The notes under the pieces: generated by a model | Databases searched by the model: none | What the model was told of the DNA's origin: nothing | The model's input: the letters and a program-made list of their open reading frames with translations, nothing else | Position numbers and translations under genes: made by a program | Shown: positions 1 through 7,139 of the stretch, piece by piece | How positions within the stretch are numbered: position 1 is the first letter of the stretch | Layout: each line of letters starts with the position of its first letter | From: Deltaproteobacteria bacterium | Lineage (GTDB): Bacteria; SAR324; NAC60-12 | Reading direction: 5' to 3' | Assembly (NCBI GenBank): GCA_002716165.1 | Contig: PAZT01000026.1 | Location: forward strand, 1 to 23,000 | DNA length: 23,000 nt

Positions 1-155
1 ATATTACATCTTAATATAAACTGTAATTCGATTTAAAAATTTGAGGATATTTATAATTAACTTTATTGCATTAAATTTGGGATAATAGATTCACACAATT
101 TCATTGCTTTAAAAAATATTAATATATTCTAAATTTGTGGAAGAAAAAGATTAAG

Positions 156-2780
156 TTAATGAGTGGAAGATAAAATACTTTTTGAGTCAAAAGTGATATT
201 TCCATCAATCAGGTTTACAGTTACGTTTCGTCCTTCTTTGACTTCACCTGACAAAATAGCTTTAGCCAGCGCAGTTTCCAATTTTTTTTGAATTGCCCTC
301 TTTAGAGGTCTTGCACCATAAACTGGATCAAATCCATATTCCGTGAGAAATTCAATTACATCTTCTGAAATTTTCAATGATATATTCCTTTGATCTAAGC
401 GATTTTTTAGTCTTTCAAGTTGAATTTTAATTACACTTTTAATATGTTCTTTTTTCAAAGTATGAAATACAACTATATCGTCAACGCGATTTAAAAATTC
501 AGGACGAAAATGCTTCCTCAATTCTTCCATTATTATATTTTTCTTATCGGCCTGTACTCTATTTTTGAAGTGTTCATTTTCTGATTCATTAATTAATTTT
601 TGACTCCCTATGTTTGATGTCATAATTATCAATGTATTTTTGAAATCAACGGTACGTCCATGTGAGTCTGTAAGTCTACCATCATCCATAATTTGCAATA
701 GGACATTCAATACATCATAATGTGCTTTTTCAATTTCATCGAAAAGTAAAACGCTGTAAGGCTTTCTCCTTACAACTTCTGTGATTTGTCCTCCATCATC
801 ATAGCCAACATATCCAGGAGGCGCTCCGATTAGACGAGAAATAGCATGTTTTTCCATATATTCGCTCATATCAATACGGACCATGTTTTGTTCGTCATCG
901 AAAAGGAATTCGGCTAAAGCTCTTGCTAGTTCAGTTTTACCAACACCGGTAGGACCCAAAAAAATAAAATTGCCAACCGGCCTGTTAGGATCATTAATAC
1001 CCGAACGTGCGCGAAGAACTGCTTCTGAAACAAGATCAATAGCTTCATCTTGTCCAACTACTCGTTTATGGAGTTGCTCTGGAAGTCGCAACAATTTTTC
1101 TCCTTCACCTTCAATAAGTTTCTGTACAGGAATCCCTGTCCACTGCTCAACAATCTCAGCAATATCCTCTGAGCCAACTTCTTCCTTCAATAGTTGGTTG
1201 GTGGAATTTGTATCTTTGTGATTGGTATTCTTCTGTTTTTTTTCTAATTCAGGAAGGACTCCATATTCTAGACGTGCTGCTTCTTCCAGATTATAGTCCT
1301 GCTTAGCTCTATCAATTTGCAGACGCACCTCCTCAATTTCTTGTTTCAACCCACTCAAACATTGGAGTGCTGACTTTTCTTTTTCCCATTGGAGAGACAG
1401 ATTGTCTAAAATGTGCTGCAATTCCGAAAGCTCCTTTAACAACTTTTGCAATCGCTCTTTTGAAGCAGAGTCACTTTCTTTTTTCAAAGCCTCCTTTTCA
1501 ATTTGGAATTGTAGAATTTTCCTAGAAATCTCATCCATTTCTGAAGGCATAGAGTTTATTTCAACTCTCAATCTGGATGCTGCTTCGTCCATAAGGTCAA
1601 TTGCTTTATCAGGAAGAAATCGATCAGAAATATAACGATGCGACATTGTAGCGGAAGCAATAAGAGCATTATCCTTTATACGAACCCCGTGATGTATCTC
1701 GTAGCGCTCCTTCAACCCTCGTAAAATAGAAATTGTGTCTTCAACTGTGGGCTGGTCTACAAGTACAGGCTGGAATCGCCTCTCAAGCGCAGGATCTTTT
1801 TCAACATGATTCCTGTATTCATCCAAAGTTGTAGCTCCTATGCAGTGCAGTTCCCCACGGGCCAGCATGGGTTTCAGCAAATTACCCGCGTCCAATGATC
1901 CCTCAGTTTTGCCAGCACCAACAACTGTATGCAACTCATCAATAAAAAGCACAATATTACCTTCCGCAACTACGACTTCCTTCAATACAGCTTTCAGCCG
2001 TTCTTCAAATTCACCTCTATATTTTGCACCAGCAATTAGAGCTCCCATATCAAGTGAAATAAGTTTTTTGTTTTTCAGACTGTCAGGCACATCATTCCTT
2101 ACAATACGCTGAGCCAAGCCTTCTGTAATTGCGGTTTTACCTACACCCGGCTCTCCTATGAGTACAGGATTATTTTTTGTTCTTCGTGAAAGAACCTGAA
2201 TCACTCTGCGAATTTCATCATCACGCCCTATAACAGGATCAAGTTTACCTTCACGTGCCAGCAGAATAAGATTTGTTCCAAATTTTTCCAAAGCCTCATA
2301 TGTCCCTTCAGGGTTATTACTAGTCACTCGCTGCCCTCCTCGTATCTCATTAATTGTTTCTATTTGACGTTCACGTGTTACGCCACTATCGTATAGAATT
2401 TTTCCAGCTGGCCCTTTTACTCCCTCATCTATCAGCGCCAAAATTAAGTGTTCTACACTAATGTAATCGTCTTTTAATTTTTTAGCCTCATCTTCAGCAC
2501 GAACAAGAGCGAGATTCATTTCACCACTTAAAGGGATTCTATCTGTGGAACCACGGGTCATGGAGGGTAGGGATTTAATTGATTTCTGTAAATCTTTAGT
2601 TAATCTTCCCAAATCTAGTTCCATTTTTTCAAAAATGCGTGAAACTAGTCCGTTTTCCTGGGTGACTAGAGAATTCAGCAGATGAAGTGTTGAAATTTCA
2701 GTATTTTTGAGACGGACTGCATTACTGTGAGCATTTTCAATTGCTGAAAGAGATTTTTCAGTAAATTTTTGAGGATCCAT
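156..2780 (-). CDS. clpB: ATP-dependent disaggregase chaperone ClpB
   Basis: Cytosolic hexameric AAA+ disaggregase that pulls proteins out of aggregates together with DnaK/DnaJ/GrpE. The 874 residues match full-length ClpB (E. coli 857). Visible in order: N-terminal Clp repeat domain (about 1-150); first AAA+ domain with Walker A GEPGVGKT (209-216), pore loop KYRGEFEER (253-261) and Walker B with D281-E282; a coiled-coil middle domain rich in Lys/Glu (about 405-525), which separates ClpB from ClpA/ClpC; second AAA+ domain with Walker A GPTGVGKT (609-616), pore loop GYVGY (656-660) and Walker B D681-E682; C-terminal GARPLKRAIQ sensor-2 region. The ATG start gives the expected N-terminus. The leader is AT-rich with no clear Shine-Dalgarno. 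A perfect CIRCE operator lies 35 bp upstream, so HrcA repression is expected. It stands alone, divergent from tdk. Identification is very secure. Confidence 0.98.
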   Translation of the reverse strand: MDPQKFTEKSLSAIENAHSNAVRLKNTEISTLHLLNSLVTQENGLVSRIFEKMELDLGRLTKDLQKSIKSLPSMTRGSTDRIPLSGEMNLALVRAEDEAKKLKDDYISVEHLILALIDEGVKGPAGKILYDSGVTRERQIETINEIRGGQRVTSNNPEGTYEALEKFGTNLILLAREGKLDPVIGRDDEIRRVIQVLSRRTKNNPVLIGEPGVGKTAITEGLAQRIVRNDVPDSLKNKKLISLDMGALIAGAKYRGEFEERLKAVLKEVVVAEGNIVLFIDELHTVVGAGKTEGSLDAGNLLKPMLARGELHCIGATTLDEYRNHVEKDPALERRFQPVLVDQPTVEDTISILRGLKERYEIHHGVRIKDNALIASATMSHRYISDRFLPDKAIDLMDEAASRLRVEINSMPSEMDEISRKILQFQIEKEALKKESDSASKERLQKLLKELSELQHILDNLSLQWEKEKSALQCLSGLKQEIEEVRLQIDRAKQDYNLEEAARLEYGVLPELEKKQKNTNHKDTNSTNQLLKEEVGSEDIAEIVEQWTGIPVQKLIEGEGEKLLRLPEQLHKRVVGQDEAIDLVSEAVLRARSGINDPNRPVGNFIFLGPTGVGKTELARALAEFLFDDEQNMVRIDMSEYMEKHAISRLIGAPPGYVGYDDGGQITEVVRRKPYSVLLFDEIEKAHYDVLNVLLQIMDDGRLTDSHGRTVDFKNTLIIMTSNIGSQKLINESENEHFKNRVQADKKNIIMEELRKHFRPEFLNRVDDIVVFHTLKKEHIKSVIKIQLERLKNRLDQRNISLKISEDVIEFLTEYGFDPVYGARPLKRAIQKKLETALAKAILSGEVKEGRNVTVNLIDGNITFDSKSILSSTH

Positions 2781-2814
2781 AAATAATATTATAAATAATA
2801 AAAAAAATCATACA

Positions 2815-2841
2815 TTAGCACTCACCTTACAAGAGTGCTAA
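2815..2841 (-). promoter_or_regulatory. CIRCE operator (HrcA binding site) of clpB
   Basis: Perfect inverted repeat TTAGCACTC-N9-GAGTGCTAA, identical to the CIRCE consensus. It sits between the clpB start and its candidate promoter. CIRCE is the operator of the heat-shock repressor HrcA and acts as DNA, so it reads the same on both strands; it is assigned here to clpB because that is the only nearby gene in the right orientation. hrcA itself is not in the window. Confidence 0.95.
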
Positions 2842-2842
2842 C

Positions 2843-2871
2843 AAAATATCAAGTGGATGTTTTTTTCTCAA
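2843..2871 (-). promoter_or_regulatory. Candidate sigma70-type promoter of clpB
   Basis: On the minus strand TTGAGA (2866-2871) and TATTTT (2843-2848) are separated by exactly 17 bp and lie directly upstream of the CIRCE element, so transcription would start within or next to the operator, as at known CIRCE promoters. The hexamers match the consensus only partly, and the region is so AT-rich that chance matches are common. The placement next to CIRCE is the main support. Confidence 0.55.
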
Positions 2872-3085
2872 AAAAAATTAATTAAAAATTATAAAATATT
2901 TTAGACAAAGATAATTTCTAAAAAGTTATTTTTTTTTGATCTTAATCCAAAACAAAAAAAATTAAAAAAATCAAAGGACTGTAAGAGGAATCTTGGTGAG
3001 GATTTTTACCAGTGACAAAAATTTTAAAAAAATAATTATTTATATTTGATATCTTGTCAGGAAGACTGTATTGTTTGTGTCTACA

Positions 3086-3187
3086 CCCCGGAGTGAAAAT
3101 GGAGCAAAAATCCCAAGTCATGCTTGGCCTGGAATTTATATTCATGAACTTGTTCACGTGTTCAAGTGGCGGAGCCACTCTCCGGGG
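3086..3187. ncRNA. Candidate structured RNA or structured repeat element
   Basis: A 102-bp segment closed by an imperfect long-range stem: CCCCGGAGTG (3086-3095) against CACT-CT-CCGGGG (3176-3187, 2-nt bulge). Inside it are hairpin CCAAG-TCATG-CTTGG (3113-3127), hairpin TGAAC-N10-GTTCA (3145-3164) and hairpin AGTGGC-GGA-GCCACT (3165-3179). The last competes with the inner part of the closing stem, because both use CACT at 3176-3179. GC content is far above the flanks. I cannot match it to SRP RNA, 6S RNA, tmRNA, RNase P RNA or a common riboswitch from memory. There is no poly-U tract after the last stem, so a terminator is unlikely. The strand is undetermined. It could be a small RNA, a tdk leader element or a dispersed repeat. 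Confidence 0.4.
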
Positions 3188-3253
3188 CCTATAATATTTA
3201 CGAGCAACAAGCGTGCCTCGTGTCAGAAAGAGGTATTGAGATAGAATCTAGTC

Positions 3254-3282
3254 TTTATTATTTTCTACAAAACTGCTATGAT
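3254..3282 (+). promoter_or_regulatory. Possible tdk promoter
   Basis: TTTATT (3254-3259) and TATGAT (3277-3282) are 17 bp apart on the plus strand, about 120 bp before the tdk start. The -10 box matches consensus in five of six positions; the -35 box is weak. If real, the tdk mRNA would have a leader of about 110 nt and would not include the structured segment at 3086-3187. Confidence 0.25.
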
Positions 3283-3401
3283 TTATACGTAGTGCTCTTC
3301 CTGAAAAGTCAGCAAAAACCCCAGTTACATTACAATCTGCAATTCTTTTGTTGATCTGAATGATAGTTTTTGTTGAGACCATCATTAGTCGAATTATGTA
3401 G

Positions 3402-3995
3402 ATGGCAAAACTGTATTTTTACTATTCTGCTATGAACGCAGGAAAAACTACCACCCTCGTTCAATCAGCATACAATTATCGTGAGCGGGGAATGAATACG
3501 CTGGTACTTAAGCCAGAAATAGATGAGAGATATAGCTCTTCCATTGTTCGTTCGCGAATTGGTCTGGAAACTGAAGCAATAACTGTTAATACAAAAGACG
3601 ATTTGTTTCTTCTCACAGAGAAACAAAATAGAAAAAATACACTGAGTTGTGTTTTACTCGATGAAGCTCAATTTTTGACCAAGTCGCAGGTATTTTCTCT
3701 TGGCGAAATAGTTGATAGATTGGACATTCCTGTATTGGCATATGGGCTGAGAAGTGACTTTAGAGGAGAACTCTTTGAAGGAAGTCTTCATTTGCTGGCT
3801 TGGGCAGATGAATTGGTGGAAATTAAAACTATCTGTCACTGTGGGAAAAAAGCCAGTATGGTATTACGTCTAGATGATAAAGGTAACCCTATGAGTATTG
3901 GCGATCAGGTTAAGATCGGTGGGAATGATATTTACATTTCAGTTTGTAGAAAACACTTTAAGCAGCAAAAGGCAGATAACATTTCTAAATCTTAA
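3402..3995 (+). CDS. tdk: Thymidine kinase (type II, TK1-like)
   Basis: Phosphorylates thymidine (and deoxyuridine) with ATP to give dTMP in the pyrimidine salvage pathway; cytosolic, usually a tetramer. The 197 residues are close to E. coli Tdk (205). P-loop SAMNAGKTT (9-17), catalytic Glu88 in DEAQF (87-91), and the four zinc ligands C145, C147, C182 and H185 fall at the same numbers as in the E. coli enzyme. The loop GLRSDFRGELF (115-125) is the lasso/substrate region. The start MAKLYFYYSAMNAGK matches the family N-terminus, although the ribosome binding site is weak. It is followed by a possible terminator and then asd. It is divergent from clpB across a long gap. No key residue is missing. 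Confidence 0.97.
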   Translation: MAKLYFYYSAMNAGKTTTLVQSAYNYRERGMNTLVLKPEIDERYSSSIVRSRIGLETEAITVNTKDDLFLLTEKQNRKNTLSCVLLDEAQFLTKSQVFSLGEIVDRLDIPVLAYGLRSDFRGELFEGSLHLLAWADELVEIKTICHCGKKASMVLRLDDKGNPMSIGDQVKIGGNDIYISVCRKHFKQQKADNISKS

Positions 3996-4012
3996 CTGCT
4001 CAAATCTAGCAG

Positions 4013-4058
4013 AAAATAACGGTCCAGCATCTGCGAACAATTTGCCAGATGTTATTTT
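4013..4058 (+). terminator. Possible rho-independent terminator after tdk
   Basis: Stem CATCTG (4028-4033) / CAGATG (4046-4051) is followed at once by TTATTTT (4052-4058); an upstream AAAATAA (4013-4019) could pair with the T tract. The GC part of the stem is short and the loop is 12 nt, so this would be a modest terminator. It lies 32 bp after the tdk stop. Confidence 0.4.
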
Positions 4059-4093
4059 AAAATCTTAATCAATTATAAACCAGAAAAATTAAA

Positions 4094-5092
4094 TTGAAGA
4101 ATGTTGTAATAGCCGGTGCAACCGGTGCTGTAGGTAATGAATTTATAAAACTTTTAGAAGCTCGTGAATTCCCCGTCAAAAATTTAAGACTTCTTGCTTC
4201 AGCTCGCTCAATTGGTAAGAAGTTGGAGTTCAGAGGTGAGAAAATTCCTGTAGAGCAATTAACTTCAAAATCATTTAATGGGGTTGACTTAGCATTTTTT
4301 TCTGCGGGTCGCGAAAGTAGTAAAGTTTATATCCCACATGCTGTGGAATCAGGAACAGTTGTAATTGATAATAGCAGCGCATTCAGAATGGATCCAGATG
4401 TTCCTTTAGTGGTTCCGGAAATAAATCCAGAAAGTGTATTTAAGCATAAGGGCATCATCGCCAATCCAAACTGCTCGACCATTCAGATGGTGGTAGCCTT
4501 GAACCCTATTCACAAGGCGGCAGAAGTCAAACGTGTTGTAGTTTCCACATATCAATCTACTGCTGGTGCTGGTGCAAAAGGAATGAACGAACTTCTCAAT
4601 CAGGCACGTGCTTGGGCAAATGGAGAAGCCTTGGAGATTTCATCATTCCCTTCACAAATTTTATTTAATCTCTTCCCACACGTAGATATTTTTATGGAAA
4701 ACGGTTATACCAAAGAGGAGATGAAAATGGTTAATGAAACTAAAAAAATTATGAATACACCTAACATGGGGATTTCTGCAACTTGTGTGAGAGTTCCTGT
4801 TTTGAGGTCACATTCAGAAGCAGTTTGGATAGAAACTGAAAAAAAAATTACTCCAAAAGAAGCAAAAGAAATCCTCAAAAAATCTCCAGGATTAACTGTA
4901 CGTGACGAACCTGAAAACGGTGGATACCCCATGCCTTGGGAGGTTGACAATACATTAGATACTTTTGTAGGACGAATCAGAGAGGATTTTTCTCATCCAA
5001 AAGGTCTTACGTTCTGGGTTGTTGCAGATAACCTAAATAAAGGGGCCGCTCTTAACTCGATACAAATTGCTGAAGTATTGGAAGCTGGTTAG
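4094..5092 (+). CDS. asd: Aspartate-semialdehyde dehydrogenase
   Basis: Reduces L-aspartyl-4-phosphate to L-aspartate 4-semialdehyde with NADPH, the branch-point step to lysine/diaminopimelate, threonine and methionine. The 332 residues begin with the NADP-binding motif GATGAVG (8-14). The catalytic cysteine is C127 in NPNCST, Q154 lies in STYQSTAGAGAKG, and the acid/base histidine is H240 in RVPVLRSHSEAVW, so all active-site residues are present. The start is TTG at 4094: an in-frame stop lies just upstream at 4076 and no ATG occurs before the Rossmann motif, so TTG giving MKNVVIAGATGAVG is the only sensible choice. Without neighbouring lysine or threonine genes, it looks like an isolated housekeeping gene between tdk and a FecR-domain protein. 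Confidence 0.97.
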   Translation: MKNVVIAGATGAVGNEFIKLLEAREFPVKNLRLLASARSIGKKLEFRGEKIPVEQLTSKSFNGVDLAFFSAGRESSKVYIPHAVESGTVVIDNSSAFRMDPDVPLVVPEINPESVFKHKGIIANPNCSTIQMVVALNPIHKAAEVKRVVVSTYQSTAGAGAKGMNELLNQARAWANGEALEISSFPSQILFNLFPHVDIFMENGYTKEEMKMVNETKKIMNTPNMGISATCVRVPVLRSHSEAVWIETEKKITPKEAKEILKKSPGLTVRDEPENGGYPMPWEVDNTLDTFVGRIREDFSHPKGLTFWVVADNLNKGAALNSIQIAEVLEAG

Positions 5093-5167
5093 TTAGAAAG
5101 GTTTGAGGAATTATAATATCTTGCGCGTTAGGTGTTAGATATATTAAACGAAAAATAATAAAAAATT

Positions 5168-6157
5168 ATGCAATTTTTCTGCTCCTCAAAAATACTACTG
5201 ATAATTTCTTCTATCTTTTTTTACACTCAAATTGCTTCAGCCCAAAGTAGCTTATCAGCTATTGCAACACTTCTACAATTAGAAGGTACAGTTAAGACTG
5301 TAACGGCTAAATCCTCAAAAGGACGCAGGAGCATAAACGGTATGCTTTTGTATCCTGGAGATAAAATCAGTACTTCAGAAAATTCAAAAGCAACCGTTGA
5401 ATATAGGGATGGAACAAGAGTAAGACTATTTCAAAATTCAGAATTGGCACTCAATTTTTCCGAAGAACAGGCTACCAGAAAACGCACTTTCAATTTTCAG
5501 CTCTCACTCAATAAGGGATCTTTACGAGGAAGATTTTTGAAAGGGCTTCAACGTACAATAATTCTTACCCCTACGGCACAGATTAGAGTAAAGGGAACTA
5601 CAGTCAGAATAGAGGATAATGATAATAGGGCTACAGTATCTTTAACAGAAGGACAAGTTGAAGTCAGCAATCTCTCTTCAAAAACTATACTTAATCCTGG
5701 GCAGCGGTTGCATAATTTTAGACGTACTGAAAATTTAGTAGATAAGGTTTCTAGTCTGCCTAATATTCTTTATCTAAAAACGTTTGATTATGAACTTGAT
5801 TTTAGAGATGGCAAATCAAAACAGTTGAAGTTCAATGTTCAACTCCAACATAGCATAAGCGGAAAATCAGTTTGGAGAAGTGGAATGGTGATGTTTGAAA
5901 GTAATTACTACAGCATTCGTTTGCCAAAAAGGTTCATGCTCGACGAAAAAGGATTTGCCCATCTACTTGTAGGTATTGATCCTCCACGTTTGAAAGATCC
6001 AAGATTTAGAGGACTTATCACAATACGTGCATTCATGGATCAAGATGGATTTGATGACGTGGCCGAAGGCAGTTTAGTGCTAAAAATTCTAAATGCTGAC
6101 AGTAAAAGAAAATTAATTTTTAACCCTGATGGTAATTTGATAGAAAAACATAAATAA
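5168..6157 (+). CDS. Secreted FecR-domain protein of unknown function
   Basis: The 329 residues start with a classical signal peptide (short N-terminus with Lys8, hydrophobic core about 9-23, likely cleavage after ASA at residue 25), so it should be periplasmic. Residues about 40-180 form a FecR domain: LYPGDKISTSENSKATVEYRDGT, then LNKGSLRG, TPTAQIRVKGTTVRI (133-147), VSLTEGQVEVSN (156-167) and LNPGQRL (174-180), the repeating beta pattern of that family. Residues about 190-329 match nothing I recognise, and I see no LysM or transmembrane segment. Classic FecR is an inner-membrane anti-sigma regulator next to an ECF sigma factor and a TonB receptor; neither is present here, so iron signalling should not be inferred. 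A structural or envelope-sensing role is possible. It follows asd by 75 bp and converges on an EamA transporter gene. Confidence 0.8.
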   Translation: MQFFCSSKILLIISSIFFYTQIASAQSSLSAIATLLQLEGTVKTVTAKSSKGRRSINGMLLYPGDKISTSENSKATVEYRDGTRVRLFQNSELALNFSEEQATRKRTFNFQLSLNKGSLRGRFLKGLQRTIILTPTAQIRVKGTTVRIEDNDNRATVSLTEGQVEVSNLSSKTILNPGQRLHNFRRTENLVDKVSSLPNILYLKTFDYELDFRDGKSKQLKFNVQLQHSISGKSVWRSGMVMFESNYYSIRLPKRFMLDEKGFAHLLVGIDPPRLKDPRFRGLITIRAFMDQDGFDDVAEGSLVLKILNADSKRKLIFNPDGNLIEKHK

Positions 6158-6234
6158 AGTTATTCTGCACATTATTATAAAAGTAGAACAATTTTTTGTA
6201 TTTATGTAATGCTATAAGCAATTTAAAAAACATT

Positions 6235-7128
6235 TTATTTCGATTTTGTGATCATTAATAAGGTCGTGCAAATAATCAAGGTACCACCTATTAGTGTTTG
6301 AATTGATGGGACTTCTTGAAGAAGAAAAAACGCAAACACAATCGCACATATAGGTTCAAGACCAGCAATAAGCATGCTAGCTATTTGAGCTCTCACATTT
6401 CTGAGACCATTTATTAGTAGAGAGTGCCCTCCAACAGTACAGACCACACCTAGCACAATCAGCAATGACCAGTCTGAAGTTGTAAGATTCCATGATTCAG
6501 TCAAAGACCAAGGCAGTAAAATCATTGCAGCAAATCCATTCTGCCAACATGTTAAAAGTAATGGAGAATGTTTACGCACATGACCGCGATTCAGCAGTGT
6601 AAGCACTGCAAAACCAAGCCCTCCACCAAGCCCCCAAACTACTCCTAGTATTACTGATCCTGAAATAATACTATCTGAATCATCCGATGGAGAGGTAGCC
6701 ATCAGTGCTAGCCCACATATAACAATAATTACTGCTAAGACGTTCTTTTGACTAAGTTTTTCTTTAAAAAATACTGGTTCCAGAAAAGTTGTGAATAGTG
6801 GGTAACTAGCAAATGTTAGTAAGCCAATTGCAACTGTAGAAACCTGAATAGATTTAAAAAATGCTATCCAATGTACACTCAGGACTACGCCACATAGAAG
6901 TAGTCTGAGCCATTCCTGATAATTGCTAAAAATTATTTTCTTGCGCAATATAAGAAGAGCAATCAATAATGCTCCAAAGGCAAAAATTGTTCTCCCCTGA
7001 ACAATTAATACAGGAGAATGAGAAAGAAATTTTCCGAAAAGACCTGTGAGGCTAACAAAAGGAAGGGCAACTAGAATACTTATAATTCCTTTTCTATAGG
7101 AAGCCAAAGCCCTATTTACATCGGACAT
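6235..7128 (-). CDS. EamA/DMT-superfamily transporter
   Basis: Integral inner-membrane protein of 297 residues with about ten hydrophobic helices arranged as two EamA repeats of five, the standard drug/metabolite transporter build. Features include LPFVSLTGLFGKFL in the first helix, VHWIAFFKSIQVSTVAIG near the fourth, and the second-repeat motif GLEPICAIVFAFFLLQE, which corresponds to the conserved EPxxAxxxxxxxLGE region. The substrate cannot be predicted: relatives export amino acids, metabolites or purines. Its ATG lies 11 bp after the mnmG stop, with an AAAGACG stretch that could serve as a ribosome binding site, so it is probably cotranscribed with mnmG. A functional link to tRNA modification is not implied. 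The 3' end converges on the FecR-domain gene. Confidence 0.85.
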   Translation of the reverse strand: MSDVNRALASYRKGIISILVALPFVSLTGLFGKFLSHSPVLIVQGRTIFAFGALLIALLILRKKIIFSNYQEWLRLLLCGVVLSVHWIAFFKSIQVSTVAIGLLTFASYPLFTTFLEPVFFKEKLSQKNVLAVIIVICGLALMATSPSDDSDSIISGSVILGVVWGLGGGLGFAVLTLLNRGHVRKHSPLLLTCWQNGFAAMILLPWSLTESWNLTTSDWSLLIVLGVVCTVGGHSLLINGLRNVRAQIASMLIAGLEPICAIVFAFFLLQEVPSIQTLIGGTLIICTTLLMITKSK

Positions 7129-7139
7129 TTATACGTCTT

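Larger units (their letters stand above)
2872..3401. other. Long non-coding gap between clpB and tdk
   Basis: About 530 bases without a convincing gene. The clpB-proximal part (2872-3060) is almost pure A/T with homopolymer runs. From about 3070 to 3240 the composition shifts to clearly higher GC, and this part holds the nested stem-loops listed separately. From 3241 to 3401 it is AT-rich again and probably carries the tdk promoter. Short open frames exist on both strands (2942-3178 minus, 3166-3354 plus), but none has a recognisable motif, a ribosome binding site or protein-like composition. Confidence 0.7.

Noticed and set aside
1840..2112. Open frames antisense to clpB and likewise antisense to mnmG, the ThDP gene, the CLC gene and sucC
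   Set aside because: They are shadows of strongly conserved genes on the opposite strand, without motifs of their own.
2942..3178. 78-codon minus-strand open frame in the clpB-tdk gap
   Set aside because: No ribosome binding site or motif; the open frame follows from the AT-rich DNA and the GC-rich structured block, and several frames are open there at once.
3086..3187. SRP RNA, 6S RNA, tmRNA or a cobalamin-type riboswitch
   Set aside because: The conserved GGAAG-type SRP loop is absent, the length is too short for 6S or tmRNA, and riboswitch core motifs cannot be found. Only loose likeness to 6S (a GTTCAAG segment and a GC-rich closing stem) was seen.
3166..3354. 62-codon plus-strand open frame before tdk
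   Set aside because: Starts inside the structured block, has no recognisable domain and no Shine-Dalgarno; more likely leader or intergenic DNA.
6150..6234. CATAAATA / TATTTATG inverted pair between the convergent FecR and EamA genes as a bidirectional terminator
   Set aside because: Stem is AT-only with a loop of about 40 nt; not a credible terminator hairpin.
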